Assembly: GCF_024436375.1 (NCBI RefSeq)
Contig: NZ_JAFMZM010000003.1
Coordinates: 143,627-207,626, forward strand
Direction of reading: 5' to 3'
Origin: Nocardioides astragali
Lineage (GTDB): Bacteria; Actinomycetota; Actinomycetes; Propionibacteriales; Nocardioidaceae
DNA length: 64,000 nt
Below the pieces are notes generated by a model. The model saw only the letters and a program-made list of their open reading frames with translations, made no database searches and was not told the DNA's origin. Positions 43,260-51,890 of the stretch are shown piece by piece (position 1 is the first letter of the stretch; every line of letters begins with the position of its first letter). The translations under genes were made by a program, and so were the position numbers.

Positions 43260-43273
43260 TTGAAACCTTTCAA
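43260..43273. promoter_or_regulatory. LacI-type operator of the rhamnose operon
   Basis: TTGAAACCTTTCAA: perfect TTGAAA/TTTCAA arms around CC, typical for LacI-family sites. It covers the expected transcription start, so a bound regulator would block initiation. It lies 13 bases before the ATG of the ATPase gene. Confidence 0.65.
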
Positions 43274-43286
43274 TCCGAGGAGCTCC

Positions 43287-44804
43287 ATGATCGCCAGCAA
43301 CACCGCCGCGCCGGTGCTCGAGCTGCGTGACGTCTCGAAGTCGTTCGGCCCCGTCGTCGCCCTGCGGTCCGGCAGCCTGCGCGTCGACGCCGGCTCGATC
43401 CACGCCCTCGTCGGCGAGAACGGCGCGGGGAAGTCGACCTTGGTCAAGGTCGTTGCCGGCGTGCACCGCCGCGACACCGGCACCTTCGAGCTCGGTGGCG
43501 AGCCGGTCGATTTCTCCTCCACCGCAGAGTCCAAGCAGGCCGGCATCGCGGTGATCTACCAGGAGCCGACCCTCTTCCCCGACCTGTCGGTGACCGAGAA
43601 CATCTTCATGGGCCGCCAGCTGCTCAGCCGGGGCCGCCGGATCGACCGGCAGGCGATGTACGCCGAGGCCGAGGGCCTCTTCACCCGACTGGGCGTCCGC
43701 ATCGACCCGCGCCGCCCCGCCGAGGGCCTCTCGATCGCCGACCAGCAGATCATCGAGATCGCCAAGGCGATCTCGCTCGACGCGCGCCTCCTGGTGATGG
43801 ACGAGCCGACCGCCGCGCTGAGTGGCGTCGAGGTCGAGCGGCTGTTCGCCGTCGCTCGCAGCCTGCGCGACGAGGGTCGCGCCCTCGTGTTCATCTCGCA
43901 CCGCTTCGACGAGGTCTTCGCGCTCGCCGACACGGTCACCGTCATGCGTGACGGCGCCTACATCGACACGCGCCGCATCGACGAGACGTCGCCGTCCGAG
44001 CTGGTCTCATTGATGGTGGGCCGCGACGTCGACGACCTCTTCCCCAAGGTCCCCGCGGAGATCGGCGCGCCCGTCCTCCAGGTGCGCGGCCTCAACCGTG
44101 CCGGGGTCTTCCACGACATCGACCTGGAGGTGCGGGCCGGGGAGATCGTCGGCCTCGCCGGACTGGTCGGCGCCGGCCGCAGCGAGATCGCCCGCGCCGT
44201 CTTCGGCGTCGACCGCTACGACTCGGGCTCGGTGTCGGTGGCCGGGAAGCCCGTCAAGGGCCACGACCCGCGCTCGGCCATCCGCGCCGGGATGGCGTTC
44301 ATCCCCGAGGACCGACGCAAGCAGGGCCTCGTCATCGACTCCTCGGTGACCCGCAACGTCGCGGGCGTGATCCGTCGCGGCATCGCGAAGGCGGGCCTGC
44401 TGACCTCGGCGATGGAGCACCGTGCCGCCGGCCCCTGGGCCGCGACCCTCGAGGTGAAGACCAGCGCGCTCGACATGACCGCGGCCACGATGAGCGGAGG
44501 CAACCAACAGAAGGTGGTCATCGCCAAGTGGCTGGCGACCGGGCCGAAGCTGCTGATCATCGACGAGCCCACCCGCGGCATCGACGTCGGCACCAAGGCG
44601 GAGGTCCACCGGCTGCTCTCCGAGCTGGCCGGCCAGGGCCTCGCGATCCTGATGATCTCCTCAGAGCTCCCCGAGGTCCTCGGCATGGCCGACCGCGTCC
44701 TGGTCCTCTGCGAGGGACGGATCACCGCCGAGCTCGATCGCGCCGACGCCACCCCCGAGGCCGTGATGCACGCGGCCACCCACCACCTGGAGGCCGCGCG
44801 ATGA
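43287..44804 (+). CDS. rhaT: sugar (L-rhamnose) ABC transporter ATP-binding protein
   Basis: 505 residues with two ABC ATPase domains, as in RbsA/XylG-type importers. Domain 1: Walker A GENGAGKSTLVK near 47, LSIADQQIIEIAKA, Walker B LLVMDEPTAALS. Domain 2: degenerate Walker A GLVGAGRSEIAR near 292, signature MSGGNQQKVVIAKWL, Walker B LLIIDEPTRGID. It energises import with the two permeases. ATG at 43287 has SD GAGGAG; the long upstream frame is not coding. Substrate assignment rests on the operon. First gene after the LacI operator. The symbol follows actinobacterial/rhizobial rhaT(S)PQ naming. Confidence 0.9.
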   Translation: MIASNTAAPVLELRDVSKSFGPVVALRSGSLRVDAGSIHALVGENGAGKSTLVKVVAGVHRRDTGTFELGGEPVDFSSTAESKQAGIAVIYQEPTLFPDLSVTENIFMGRQLLSRGRRIDRQAMYAEAEGLFTRLGVRIDPRRPAEGLSIADQQIIEIAKAISLDARLLVMDEPTAALSGVEVERLFAVARSLRDEGRALVFISHRFDEVFALADTVTVMRDGAYIDTRRIDETSPSELVSLMVGRDVDDLFPKVPAEIGAPVLQVRGLNRAGVFHDIDLEVRAGEIVGLAGLVGAGRSEIARAVFGVDRYDSGSVSVAGKPVKGHDPRSAIRAGMAFIPEDRRKQGLVIDSSVTRNVAGVIRRGIAKAGLLTSAMEHRAAGPWAATLEVKTSALDMTAATMSGGNQQKVVIAKWLATGPKLLIIDEPTRGIDVGTKAEVHRLLSELAGQGLAILMISSELPEVLGMADRVLVLCEGRITAELDRADATPEAVMHAATHHLEAAR

Positions 44805-45886
44805 GCCACACCGACATCGAGCGCCCGGACGCGGAGTCCAGCGAGGTGTCCGCGAGCGAGGCCCTGCTCGTCGAGCCGAGTCGGCTCTCGCCCACCCGCC
44901 GGGTCCTCACCACCGTGCTGCGCTCGCGCGAGCTGTCCATCTTCCTCGTGCTGGTCGCGGTCGTCGTGCTGGCGACCGCCAAGAACGAGAGCTTCCTCTT
45001 CAGCTCCGACGGCTGGCGCAACTTCCTGCTCAACCCGTCGATCCTGGTGCTGCTCGCAGTCGGCCAGGGCGTCGTGATCATCACCCGCAACGTCGACCTG
45101 TCCGTCGGCTCGGTGATGGCGCTCACTGCCTACCTCACCGGCCGGCTCTTCATCGAGCAGCCCGGCCTGCCGGTGGTCGTGGTCCTCGCCGCGTGTCTGC
45201 TGCTCGGCGCGGTCCTCGGCCTCGTCAACGGCGCGCTGGTTGCGTACGGCAACGTGCCGGCCCTCGTCATCACGCTCGGCACCCTCTACATCTACCGCGG
45301 GATCATGCTCACCTGGGCGGGCAGCGACCGGATCAACGCCGGCGACCTCCCCCGCGAGTTCTTGCGGCTCGGCACCCGCGCCGTCCTCGGCGTACCCATC
45401 CTGACGATCATCGCGCTCGTGGTGCTCGCCGCGGTCGGCTACTACCTCCACACCGCCCGTGGCGGCCGGGAGCTCTACGCCATCGGCTCCGACCCCGACG
45501 CGGCCGTGCTCTACGGCCTGGCCGTACGCCGTCGCGTGCTGGCCGCCTTCGTCCTCAGCGGCGCCTTGGCCGGGCTGGCCGGCGCCCTCTACACCGCCCG
45601 CTACGGCACGGTGAGCTCGAGCGTCGGCAACGGCATCGAGCTCCAGGCCGTCGCCGCGGCCGTGATCGGCGGCATCGCGATCTTCGGCGGCAGCGGCACC
45701 GTGTGGGGCGCAGCCATCGGCGCCTTCCTGCTCGTGACCATCAACCGAGCCCTGCCCAGCCTGGGCATCGAGGACTTCTGGCAGCGCGCCGTCGTGGGCG
45801 CCCTGATCCTCGGCGCGATCGTGCTCGACCGCGTCCTCGCCGCCAGACAGGCCCGCCGGCTCGCCGAATCGAGGGACCACGCATGA
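44801..45886 (+). CDS. rhaP: sugar (L-rhamnose) ABC transporter permease 1
   Basis: 361 residues with a ~45-residue cytosolic N-tail, then about nine to ten membrane helices of the BPD_transp_2 family. Conserved segments: ILVLLAVGQGVVIITRNVDLSVGSVMAL, VPALVITLGTLYIYRG, ELYAIGSDPDAAVLYGL (EAA-like coupling region) and AAAVIGGIAIFGGSGTVWGA. The ATG overlaps the ATPase stop (ATGA). It pairs with the next gene as the heterodimeric channel. Confidence 0.88.
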   Translation: MSHTDIERPDAESSEVSASEALLVEPSRLSPTRRVLTTVLRSRELSIFLVLVAVVVLATAKNESFLFSSDGWRNFLLNPSILVLLAVGQGVVIITRNVDLSVGSVMALTAYLTGRLFIEQPGLPVVVVLAACLLLGAVLGLVNGALVAYGNVPALVITLGTLYIYRGIMLTWAGSDRINAGDLPREFLRLGTRAVLGVPILTIIALVVLAAVGYYLHTARGGRELYAIGSDPDAAVLYGLAVRRRVLAAFVLSGALAGLAGALYTARYGTVSSSVGNGIELQAVAAAVIGGIAIFGGSGTVWGAAIGAFLLVTINRALPSLGIEDFWQRAVVGALILGAIVLDRVLAARQARRLAESRDHA

Positions 45887-46953
45887 GCACCCACAAGCCG
45901 ACGGCACCCGCCCGCACGTACGCCGCGTACTCGGCGCCGCTGTGGCGACGTGTCCTGCTCACCCGGGAGACGGCCGTCATCGCCCTGACTGCGGCGGTGA
46001 TCCTCTACTCGATCGTCAACGTGCCCAACTTCGACGGGCCGCTGACCCTGAAGTTCCTCCTCCAGGACATCGCACCGATCCTGCTGATCGCGCTGCCGAT
46101 GACGCTGGTGATCATCACCGGCGAGATCGACCTCTCCGTCGCGAGCATCATGGGCCTGAGCAGCGTGCTGCTCGGCGTGCTCCACGAGAACGGCATGTCC
46201 GTCCCCGCCGCGGCGCTCCTGGCGCTGCTCGCCGGCCTCGCGTGTGGCGCCCTCAACGGGTTCCTGATCGCCTACGTGGGACTGCCCTCGCTCGCCGTCA
46301 CCATCGGCACCCTGGCGCTCTTCCGGGGCATCGCGGTCGGCCTCCTCGGCACGAAGGCGGTCACGGACTTCACGGAGAAGTGGAGCGACGTGGCAACCGG
46401 CACGATCGGCGACAGCCGCATCCCGTTGGTCATCATCCCGTTCGCGGTGCTCGCCGTCGCCTTCGTCGTCCTGCTGCACTTCTCGACCTTCGGGCGCGGT
46501 GTCTACGACATCGGTCTCAACGACGAGGCGGCGCACTTCACCGGCGTCGACGTGGCACGCACGAAGTTCATCCTGTTCGTCCTGTCGGGCGTGGTGTCCG
46601 CCTTCGCCGGCATCTACTTCACGCTCCGCTTCGGCAGCGCCCGGGGCGACAACGCCACCGGCTACGAGCTGCAGGTCATCGCAGCCGTGCTCCTCGGCGG
46701 CGTCTCGATCTTCGGTGGTCGCGGCCGGCTGCACGGCGTGCTCGCCGGCGTCGTCCTGATCGGTGTCATCTCCAGCGCGCTCCGTCTGGAGAGCGTCACG
46801 GTCAACGTCACCAACATCATCGTCGGCTGCCTGCTGGTGGCCTCGGTGATCCTCCCCAGCGTCCTTGCGTCGACCTCATCGAGGTTGCCGCGCAAGGCAG
46901 CGACTCCCCCGGAGTCGCGCCCCACCCAGAACGCGGCATCCGCCGGCGTCTAG
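45883..46953 (+). CDS. rhaQ: sugar (L-rhamnose) ABC transporter permease 2
   Basis: 356 residues, about nine to ten helices. Same family as the preceding gene: ALPMTLVIITGEIDLSVASIMGLSS, LPSLAVTIGTLALFRG, GVYDIGLNDEAAHFTGVDVARTKF and IAAVLLGGVSIFGGRGRLHG. The last 25 residues are a polar tail. The ATG overlaps the stop of permease 1. The segment order (two permeases plus tandem ATPase) matches rhamnose RhaTPQ and autoinducer-2 Lsr importers; the downstream catabolic genes decide for rhamnose. Confidence 0.88.
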   Translation: MSTHKPTAPARTYAAYSAPLWRRVLLTRETAVIALTAAVILYSIVNVPNFDGPLTLKFLLQDIAPILLIALPMTLVIITGEIDLSVASIMGLSSVLLGVLHENGMSVPAAALLALLAGLACGALNGFLIAYVGLPSLAVTIGTLALFRGIAVGLLGTKAVTDFTEKWSDVATGTIGDSRIPLVIIPFAVLAVAFVVLLHFSTFGRGVYDIGLNDEAAHFTGVDVARTKFILFVLSGVVSAFAGIYFTLRFGSARGDNATGYELQVIAAVLLGGVSIFGGRGRLHGVLAGVVLIGVISSALRLESVTVNVTNIIVGCLLVASVILPSVLASTSSRLPRKAATPPESRPTQNAASAGV

Positions 46954-46974
46954 GAACACGAAAGGTAGACACGC

Positions 46975-48021
46975 ATGAAGTTCCACACGAGGCGGCCGAC
47001 GGCACTGGCTGCGATCCTGCTCACCGCGTCCGTTGCCCTGACCGCCTGCGGCGACGACGGGGGCGACGGCGGCGACTCCGGCAGCGGCGGCGATGGTGGC
47101 GGCGCGCTCAGCATGACCATGCTCCCCAAGAACCTGGGCAACCCCTACTTCGACACCAGCACCAAGGGCGCGGAGAAGGCGGCCGAGGAGCTCGGCGCGG
47201 AGATCGAGGAGGTCGGCCCCGAGGCCGCCAGCCCTGACGCGCAGGTGTCCTACATCAACACCGTCGCACAGCAGGGCCAGGACGCGCTGATCCTCTCCGC
47301 CAACGACCCCGAGGCCCTCTGTGACGCGATCGACGAGGCCCGCAGCGCCGACGTCAAGGTCGTCACCTTCGACGCCGACACCAACCCCGAGTGCCGCGAC
47401 CTGTTCGTCAACCAGGCCACCGCCGAGGGCATCGCGGCCAAGCAGCTCGAGCTCATCTCCGAGCAGATCGGCGGCGAGGGCGAGATCGCCATCCTGTCCG
47501 CCAGCGCCAACGCGACCAACCAGAACGCGTGGATCGAGATGATGGAGACCGAGCTCGCCGAGAACCCCGACTACGCCAACATCGAGCTGGTCGACACCGT
47601 CTACGGCGACGACGAGGACCAGAAGTCCTTCGACCAGACCGAGGCGCTGCTGCAGAACCACCCCGACCTCAAGGGCATCATCTCGCCCACCACGGTCGGC
47701 ATCGCCGCCGCAGCCCGCTACCTGTCGGACTCCGACGCGAAGGGCAAGGTCGCTCTGACCGGTCTGGGCACCCCCAACCAGATGCGTGAGTACGTCGAGA
47801 ACGGCACGGTCGAGTCCTTCGCCCTGTGGAACCCCGAGGACCTCGGCTTCCTGGCGACGTACGCCGCGGCCGCGCTGGTCAACGGTGACATCTCCGGCGA
47901 GGAGGGCGACACCTTCGAGGCCGGCGACCTCGGCGAGTTCGAGGTCGGCGCCGACGGCGTCGTGCTCCTCGGCGAGCCGTTCACCTTCAACGCGGACAAC
48001 ATCGGCGACTTCGACTTCTGA
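46975..48021 (+). CDS. rhaS: rhamnose ABC transporter substrate-binding lipoprotein
   Basis: 348 residues. Signal peptide with lipobox ALTA|C at about residues 22-25, a Gly/Asp/Ser linker, then a type-I periplasmic-binding fold: SMTMLPKNLGNPYFDTSTKGAEKAAEELGAEI, YINTVAQQGQDALILSANDPEALCDAIDEA, VVTFDADTNPECRDLFVNQAT, IISPTTVGIAAAARYL and VESFALWNPEDLGFLATY. This is the RhaS group of binding proteins. It captures rhamnose outside the cell for the importer. A strong hairpin follows at 48042-48078. Confidence 0.88.
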   Translation: MKFHTRRPTALAAILLTASVALTACGDDGGDGGDSGSGGDGGGALSMTMLPKNLGNPYFDTSTKGAEKAAEELGAEIEEVGPEAASPDAQVSYINTVAQQGQDALILSANDPEALCDAIDEARSADVKVVTFDADTNPECRDLFVNQATAEGIAAKQLELISEQIGGEGEIAILSASANATNQNAWIEMMETELAENPDYANIELVDTVYGDDEDQKSFDQTEALLQNHPDLKGIISPTTVGIAAAARYLSDSDAKGKVALTGLGTPNQMREYVENGTVESFALWNPEDLGFLATYAAAALVNGDISGEEGDTFEAGDLGEFEVGADGVVLLGEPFTFNADNIGDFDF

Positions 48022-48041
48022 TCGGCCCCCCACCACCTGAC

Positions 48042-48078
48042 GTCCCGGGGCCGGCGCCACATCCGCCGGCCCCGGGAC
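48042..48078 (+). terminator. 15-bp perfect GC hairpin between rhaS and the mutarotase gene
   Basis: GTCCCGGGGCCGGCG (48042-48056) pairs perfectly with 48064-48078 around a 7-base loop. There is no T-tract. After a binding-protein gene such a hairpin usually stabilises the upstream mRNA or acts as a leaky terminator, giving more transport mRNA than catabolic mRNA. Confidence 0.7.
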
Positions 48079-48115
48079 CTCCCACCACCGTGCCCCCACG
48101 AGCAAGGAGAACGCG

Positions 48116-48523
48116 ATGCACCGCGTCTGCTTCACCCTCCAGGTCCGCCGTGACCGGATGGCGGAGTACGCCGAGCGCCACGCCGCGGTGTGGCCCGAGA
48201 TGCTCCGCGCCCTCCGTGACACCGGCTGGCACAACTACTCCCTCTTCCTGCGCGAGGACGGCCTGCTCGTCGGCTACCTCGAGACCCCGGACCTCGCAGC
48301 CGCCCGACATGGCATGGCCGACACCGAGGTCAACGTCCGCTGGCAGGCCGAGATGGCCCCGTTCTTCGAGGACCTCGACCTTCCCGCCGACCAGGGGTTC
48401 TGGCAGCTGACCGAGGTGTTCCACCTCGAGGACCAGCTCGCCGACCTCACCGCCGACACACAGCCAGACGCACAGCCAGACACACGCCCAGACGCACCCA
48501 CCCAGACAGCTCAGGACCAGTGA
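48116..48523 (+). CDS. rhaM: L-rhamnose mutarotase
   Basis: 135 residues. The RhaM/RhaU family core covers residues 1-105: RVCFTLQVRRDRMAEYAERHAAVWPEMLRALRDTGWHNYSLFLREDGLLVGYLETPD, with the conserved His and Trp residues of the active site, and VRWQAEMAPFFEDLD. It interconverts alpha- and beta-L-rhamnose so the isomerase gets its substrate. The final 25 residues are a repeated Asp/Thr/Pro/Gln tail (TQPDAQPDTRPDAPTQT), encoded by short DNA repeats and not part of the fold. Its stop overlaps the isomerase ATG. Confidence 0.93.
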   Translation: MHRVCFTLQVRRDRMAEYAERHAAVWPEMLRALRDTGWHNYSLFLREDGLLVGYLETPDLAAARHGMADTEVNVRWQAEMAPFFEDLDLPADQGFWQLTEVFHLEDQLADLTADTQPDAQPDTRPDAPTQTAQDQ

Positions 48524-49701
48524 TGACCACCTTCTCCGCCATCAGCGCCCGGCTCGGCGACCTCGCGATCGAGGTGCCGTCCTGGGCCTACGGCAACTCC
48601 GGCACCCGCTTCAAGGTCTTCGGCTCCCCCGGGACTCCGCGCAGCGTCCAGGAGAAGATCGCCGACGCCGCCACGGTGCACCGCTTCACCGGCCTGGCGC
48701 CGACCGTGGCGCTGCACATCCCGTGGGACCTCGTCGACGACTACGCCGCGCTCGCGTCGTACGCCGAGGACCAGGGCGTGCGCCTCGGCACCATCAACTC
48801 CAACACCTTCCAGGACGACGACTACAAGCTCGGCAGCCTCACCCACGCCGACCCGGCCGTCCGCGCGAAGGCGGTGCAGCACAACCTCGACTGCATCGAG
48901 GTGATGCACCAGACGGGCTCGCGCGACCTGAAGATCTGGCTCGCCGACGGCACGAACTACCCCGGCCAGGGCGACATCCGCGCGCGCCAGGACTGGCTGG
49001 CCGAGGGCCTGCGCACGATCTACGACCAGCTCTCCGACGACCAGCGGCTGGTGCTGGAGTACAAGTTCTTCGAGCCGGCGTTCTACCACACCGACGTGCC
49101 GGACTGGGGCACGTCGTACGCCCACTGCACCGCCCTGGGCGACCGCGCGATGGTGTGCCTCGACACCGGCCACCACGCGCCCGGCACCAACATCGAGTTC
49201 ATCGTCGCCCAGCTCCTGCGGCTCGGCCGGCTCGGCTCGTTCGACTTCAACAGCCGCTTCTACGCCGACGACGACCTGATCGTCGGTGCCGCCGACCCCT
49301 ACCAGCTCTTCCGGATCATGGTCGAGGTCGTGCGCGGAGGCGGCTACGGCAACAGCGCCGACGGCAGGCCCAACGACGTCGCGCTGATGCTCGACCAGTG
49401 CCACAACATCGAGGCCAAGGTGCCCGGGCAGATCCGCTCCGTGCTCAACGTCCAGGAGATGACGGCCCGGGCACTGCTGCTCGACACCGACGCGCTCGAC
49501 AAGGCGCGTACGTCCGGCGACGTGCTGCTCGCCAACGAGATCTACATGGACGCCTTCTACACCGACGTACGACGCGACCTGGCCGCCTGGCGCGAGCAGC
49601 GCGGCCTGCCGGCCGACCCCATGCGTGCCTACCTCGACTCCGGCTACCAGCAGCAGATCGAGGCGGACCGCGTCGGCGGCTCGCAGGCCGGCTGGAACTG
49701 A
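48523..49701 (+). CDS. rhaI: L-rhamnose isomerase (RhaI type)
   Basis: 392 residues, TIM-barrel xylose-isomerase-like. Conserved stretches: ALHIPWDLVDDYAALASYAEDQGVRLGTINSNTFQDDDYKLGSL, KIWLADGTNYPGQGDIRARQDWL, EYKFFEPAFYHTDVPDWGTSY, VCLDTGHHAPGTNIEFIVAQLL, FDFNSRFYADDDLIVGAADPYQLF and DQCHNIEAKVPGQIRS, with the metal ligands Glu, Asp, His and Asp in these segments. It converts L-rhamnose to L-rhamnulose. The ATG at 48523 overlaps the mutarotase stop by one base. Confidence 0.94.
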   Translation: MTTFSAISARLGDLAIEVPSWAYGNSGTRFKVFGSPGTPRSVQEKIADAATVHRFTGLAPTVALHIPWDLVDDYAALASYAEDQGVRLGTINSNTFQDDDYKLGSLTHADPAVRAKAVQHNLDCIEVMHQTGSRDLKIWLADGTNYPGQGDIRARQDWLAEGLRTIYDQLSDDQRLVLEYKFFEPAFYHTDVPDWGTSYAHCTALGDRAMVCLDTGHHAPGTNIEFIVAQLLRLGRLGSFDFNSRFYADDDLIVGAADPYQLFRIMVEVVRGGGYGNSADGRPNDVALMLDQCHNIEAKVPGQIRSVLNVQEMTARALLLDTDALDKARTSGDVLLANEIYMDAFYTDVRRDLAAWREQRGLPADPMRAYLDSGYQQQIEADRVGGSQAGWN

Positions 49702-49776
49702 CACATCAACCCGGTCTCGTGACGGTCGCCAGAGCGACCTCCTCGACCAGCGAAACCGAACAGGAATCCTGCAATC

Positions 49777-51840
49777 GTGAATGACCTCAACCCCACCGCC
49801 AGCCCTGTTGTGGCCGAGCTCGTCGAGCGCTCGAACCGGCTGGGCTCGGACCCCAAGAACACCAACTACGCCGGTGGCAACACCTCGGCCAAGGGCACTG
49901 CGACGGACCCCGTCACCGGCGAGGACGTCGAGCTGCTGTGGGTGAAGGGGTCCGGGGGGGACCTCGGCACGCTGACGCCCTCGGGCCTCGCGGTGCTCCG
50001 GCTGGACCGGATGCGCGCGCTCGTCGACGTCTACCCCGGGGTGGACCGCGAGGACGAGATGGTGGCGGCCTTCGACTACTGCCTCCACGGCAAGGGCGGG
50101 GCCGCGCCGTCGATCGACACCGCGATGCACGGCCTGGTCGACGCCGCCCACGTCGACCACCTGCACCCCGACTCGGGCATCGCCATCGCCACTGCCGCGG
50201 ATGGTGAGCACCTGACCAAGGAGGTCTTCGGCGACAAGGTGGTGTGGGTGCCGTGGCGCCGGCCAGGCTTCCAGCTCGGGCTCGACATCGCCGCCATCAA
50301 GGAGGCCAACCCGCGGGCGATCGGCTGCGTCCTCGGCGGCCACGGCATCACCGCCTGGGGCGACACCAGCGAGCAGTCGCGCAAGAACTCGCTCTGGATC
50401 ATCCGCACCGCGGAGCGCTACATCAAGCAGCACTCGAAGAAGAACCCGTTCGGTGCCCGCGTGAAGAAGTACGAGCCGCTCAGCCCGGCAAGGCGTCGTG
50501 CCCGCGCCGCCGAGGTCGCGCCGCTGCTGCGCGGCGTCGCGTCGCAGGACCGCCCGATGGTCGGCCACTTCATCGACGACAAGGTCGTCCTCGACTTTCT
50601 CGCCAGCCGCAACGCCCCGCGCCTGGCCGAGCTCGGCACGTCGTGCCCCGACCACTTCCTGCGCACCAAGGTCAAGCCGATGCTGCTCGACCTCGGCCCG
50701 GACGCCCCGATGGACAAGGTGCGGACCCGGGTCGCCGAGCTGCACGAGGCCTACCGCGCCGACTACGCGGCCTACTACGACCACAACGCCAAGGCGCTCG
50801 GGGGCGAGTGGCCCGCGATGCGCGGCGCCGACCCGCTGATCATCCTGGTGCCGGGCGTGGGCATGTTCAGCTACGGCAAGGACAAGCAGACCGCTCGCGT
50901 GGCGGGTGAGTTCTACGTCAACGCCATCAACGTGATGCGCGGCGCCGAGGGCCTGTCGACGTACGCCCCCATCGACGAGTCGGAGAAGTTCCGTATCGAG
51001 TACTGGGCGCTGGAGGAGGCCAAGCTCCAGCGGATGCCGAAGCCCAAGCCGCTCGCGACGCGCGTCGCGCTCGTCACCGGCGCCGCGTCCGGCATCGGCC
51101 GGGCCACCGCGGTCAAGCTGGCCGCCGAGGGCGCCTGCGTCGTGATCGCCGACCTGTCGCAGGAGTTGGCCCGGGAGGCGGCCGCGGCGATCGGGGGCCC
51201 CGACGTCGCCGTCGGCGTCCAGGTCGACGTCTCCGACGCCGCTGCGGTGCAGGCCGCCGTCGACGCTGCCGTGCTGGCCTTCGGCGGCCTCGACCTCGTC
51301 GTCAACAACGCCGGGCTCTCCCTGTCGCGCTCCCTGCTGGAGACGACCGAGAAGGACTGGGACCTCCAGCACGACGTGATGGCGAAGGGCTCGTTCCTCG
51401 TGGCCCGGGCCGCGGCGAAGGTGATGATCGACCAGGGCATCGGCGGCGACATCGTCTACATCTCGTCGAAGAACTCGGTCTTCGCCGGCCCCAACAACGT
51501 CGCGTACGGCGCCGCCAAGGCCGACCAGGCCCACCAGGTGCGCCTCCTGGCCGCCGAGCTCGGCGAGCACGGCATCAAGGTCAACGGCGTGAACCCCGAC
51601 GGCGTCGTCCAGGGCTCCGGGATCTTCGCCGGAGGCTGGGGCGCGTCGCGGGCGGCCGTCTACGGAGTCGACGAGAAGGACCTCGGCAAGTTCTACGCCC
51701 AGCGCACCCTGCTCAAGCGCGAGGTGCTGCCGGAGAACATCGCCAACGCCGTCTTCGTGCTCTGCTCCGACGAGCTCAGCCACACCACCGGCCTCCACGT
51801 CCCGGTGGACGCCGGGGTCGCGGCGGCGTTCCTCCGGTGA
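49777..51840 (+). CDS. rhaEW: bifunctional rhamnulose-1-phosphate aldolase/short-chain dehydrogenase (RhaEW)
   Basis: 687 residues. The N-terminal ~400 residues are a class II aldolase (GGNTSAKGT, LLWVKGSGGDLGTL, zinc ligands in HVDHLHPDSGIAIA, LGGHGITAWG). The C-terminal ~260 residues are an SDR (LVTGAASGIGRATA, LVVNNAGLS, Ser in YISSKNSVFAG and the YxxxK in VAYGAAK). The fusion splits rhamnulose-1-phosphate into DHAP and L-lactaldehyde and oxidises lactaldehyde to L-lactate. GTG at 49777 has AGGAATC upstream. It follows the isomerase by 75 bases and feeds the lutABC genes downstream. Confidence 0.95.
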   Translation: MNDLNPTASPVVAELVERSNRLGSDPKNTNYAGGNTSAKGTATDPVTGEDVELLWVKGSGGDLGTLTPSGLAVLRLDRMRALVDVYPGVDREDEMVAAFDYCLHGKGGAAPSIDTAMHGLVDAAHVDHLHPDSGIAIATAADGEHLTKEVFGDKVVWVPWRRPGFQLGLDIAAIKEANPRAIGCVLGGHGITAWGDTSEQSRKNSLWIIRTAERYIKQHSKKNPFGARVKKYEPLSPARRRARAAEVAPLLRGVASQDRPMVGHFIDDKVVLDFLASRNAPRLAELGTSCPDHFLRTKVKPMLLDLGPDAPMDKVRTRVAELHEAYRADYAAYYDHNAKALGGEWPAMRGADPLIILVPGVGMFSYGKDKQTARVAGEFYVNAINVMRGAEGLSTYAPIDESEKFRIEYWALEEAKLQRMPKPKPLATRVALVTGAASGIGRATAVKLAAEGACVVIADLSQELAREAAAAIGGPDVAVGVQVDVSDAAAVQAAVDAAVLAFGGLDLVVNNAGLSLSRSLLETTEKDWDLQHDVMAKGSFLVARAAAKVMIDQGIGGDIVYISSKNSVFAGPNNVAYGAAKADQAHQVRLLAAELGEHGIKVNGVNPDGVVQGSGIFAGGWGASRAAVYGVDEKDLGKFYAQRTLLKREVLPENIANAVFVLCSDELSHTTGLHVPVDAGVAAAFLR

Positions 51841-51851
51841 CCGAGCGCTTC

Positions 51852-51890
51852 GGTGGTTGAGGTGCGAGCGCAGCGAGCCTCGAAACCACC
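51852..51890. repeat. dispersed palindromic element at the rhaB start
   Basis: GGTGGTTGAGG (51852-51862) and CCTCGAAACCACC (51878-51890) are inverted arms with a two-base gap, enclosing GCGAGCGCAGCGAGC. I recall this sequence as a common intergenic palindrome in Nocardioides-type genomes (from memory). It overlaps the predicted start and first 13 codons of rhaB. Confidence 0.65.

Noticed and set aside
48450-48510. Short repeats as a CRISPR-like or satellite array
   Set aside because: They encode the Thr/Gln/Pro/Asp tail of the mutarotase, are too short and irregular, and have no spacers.
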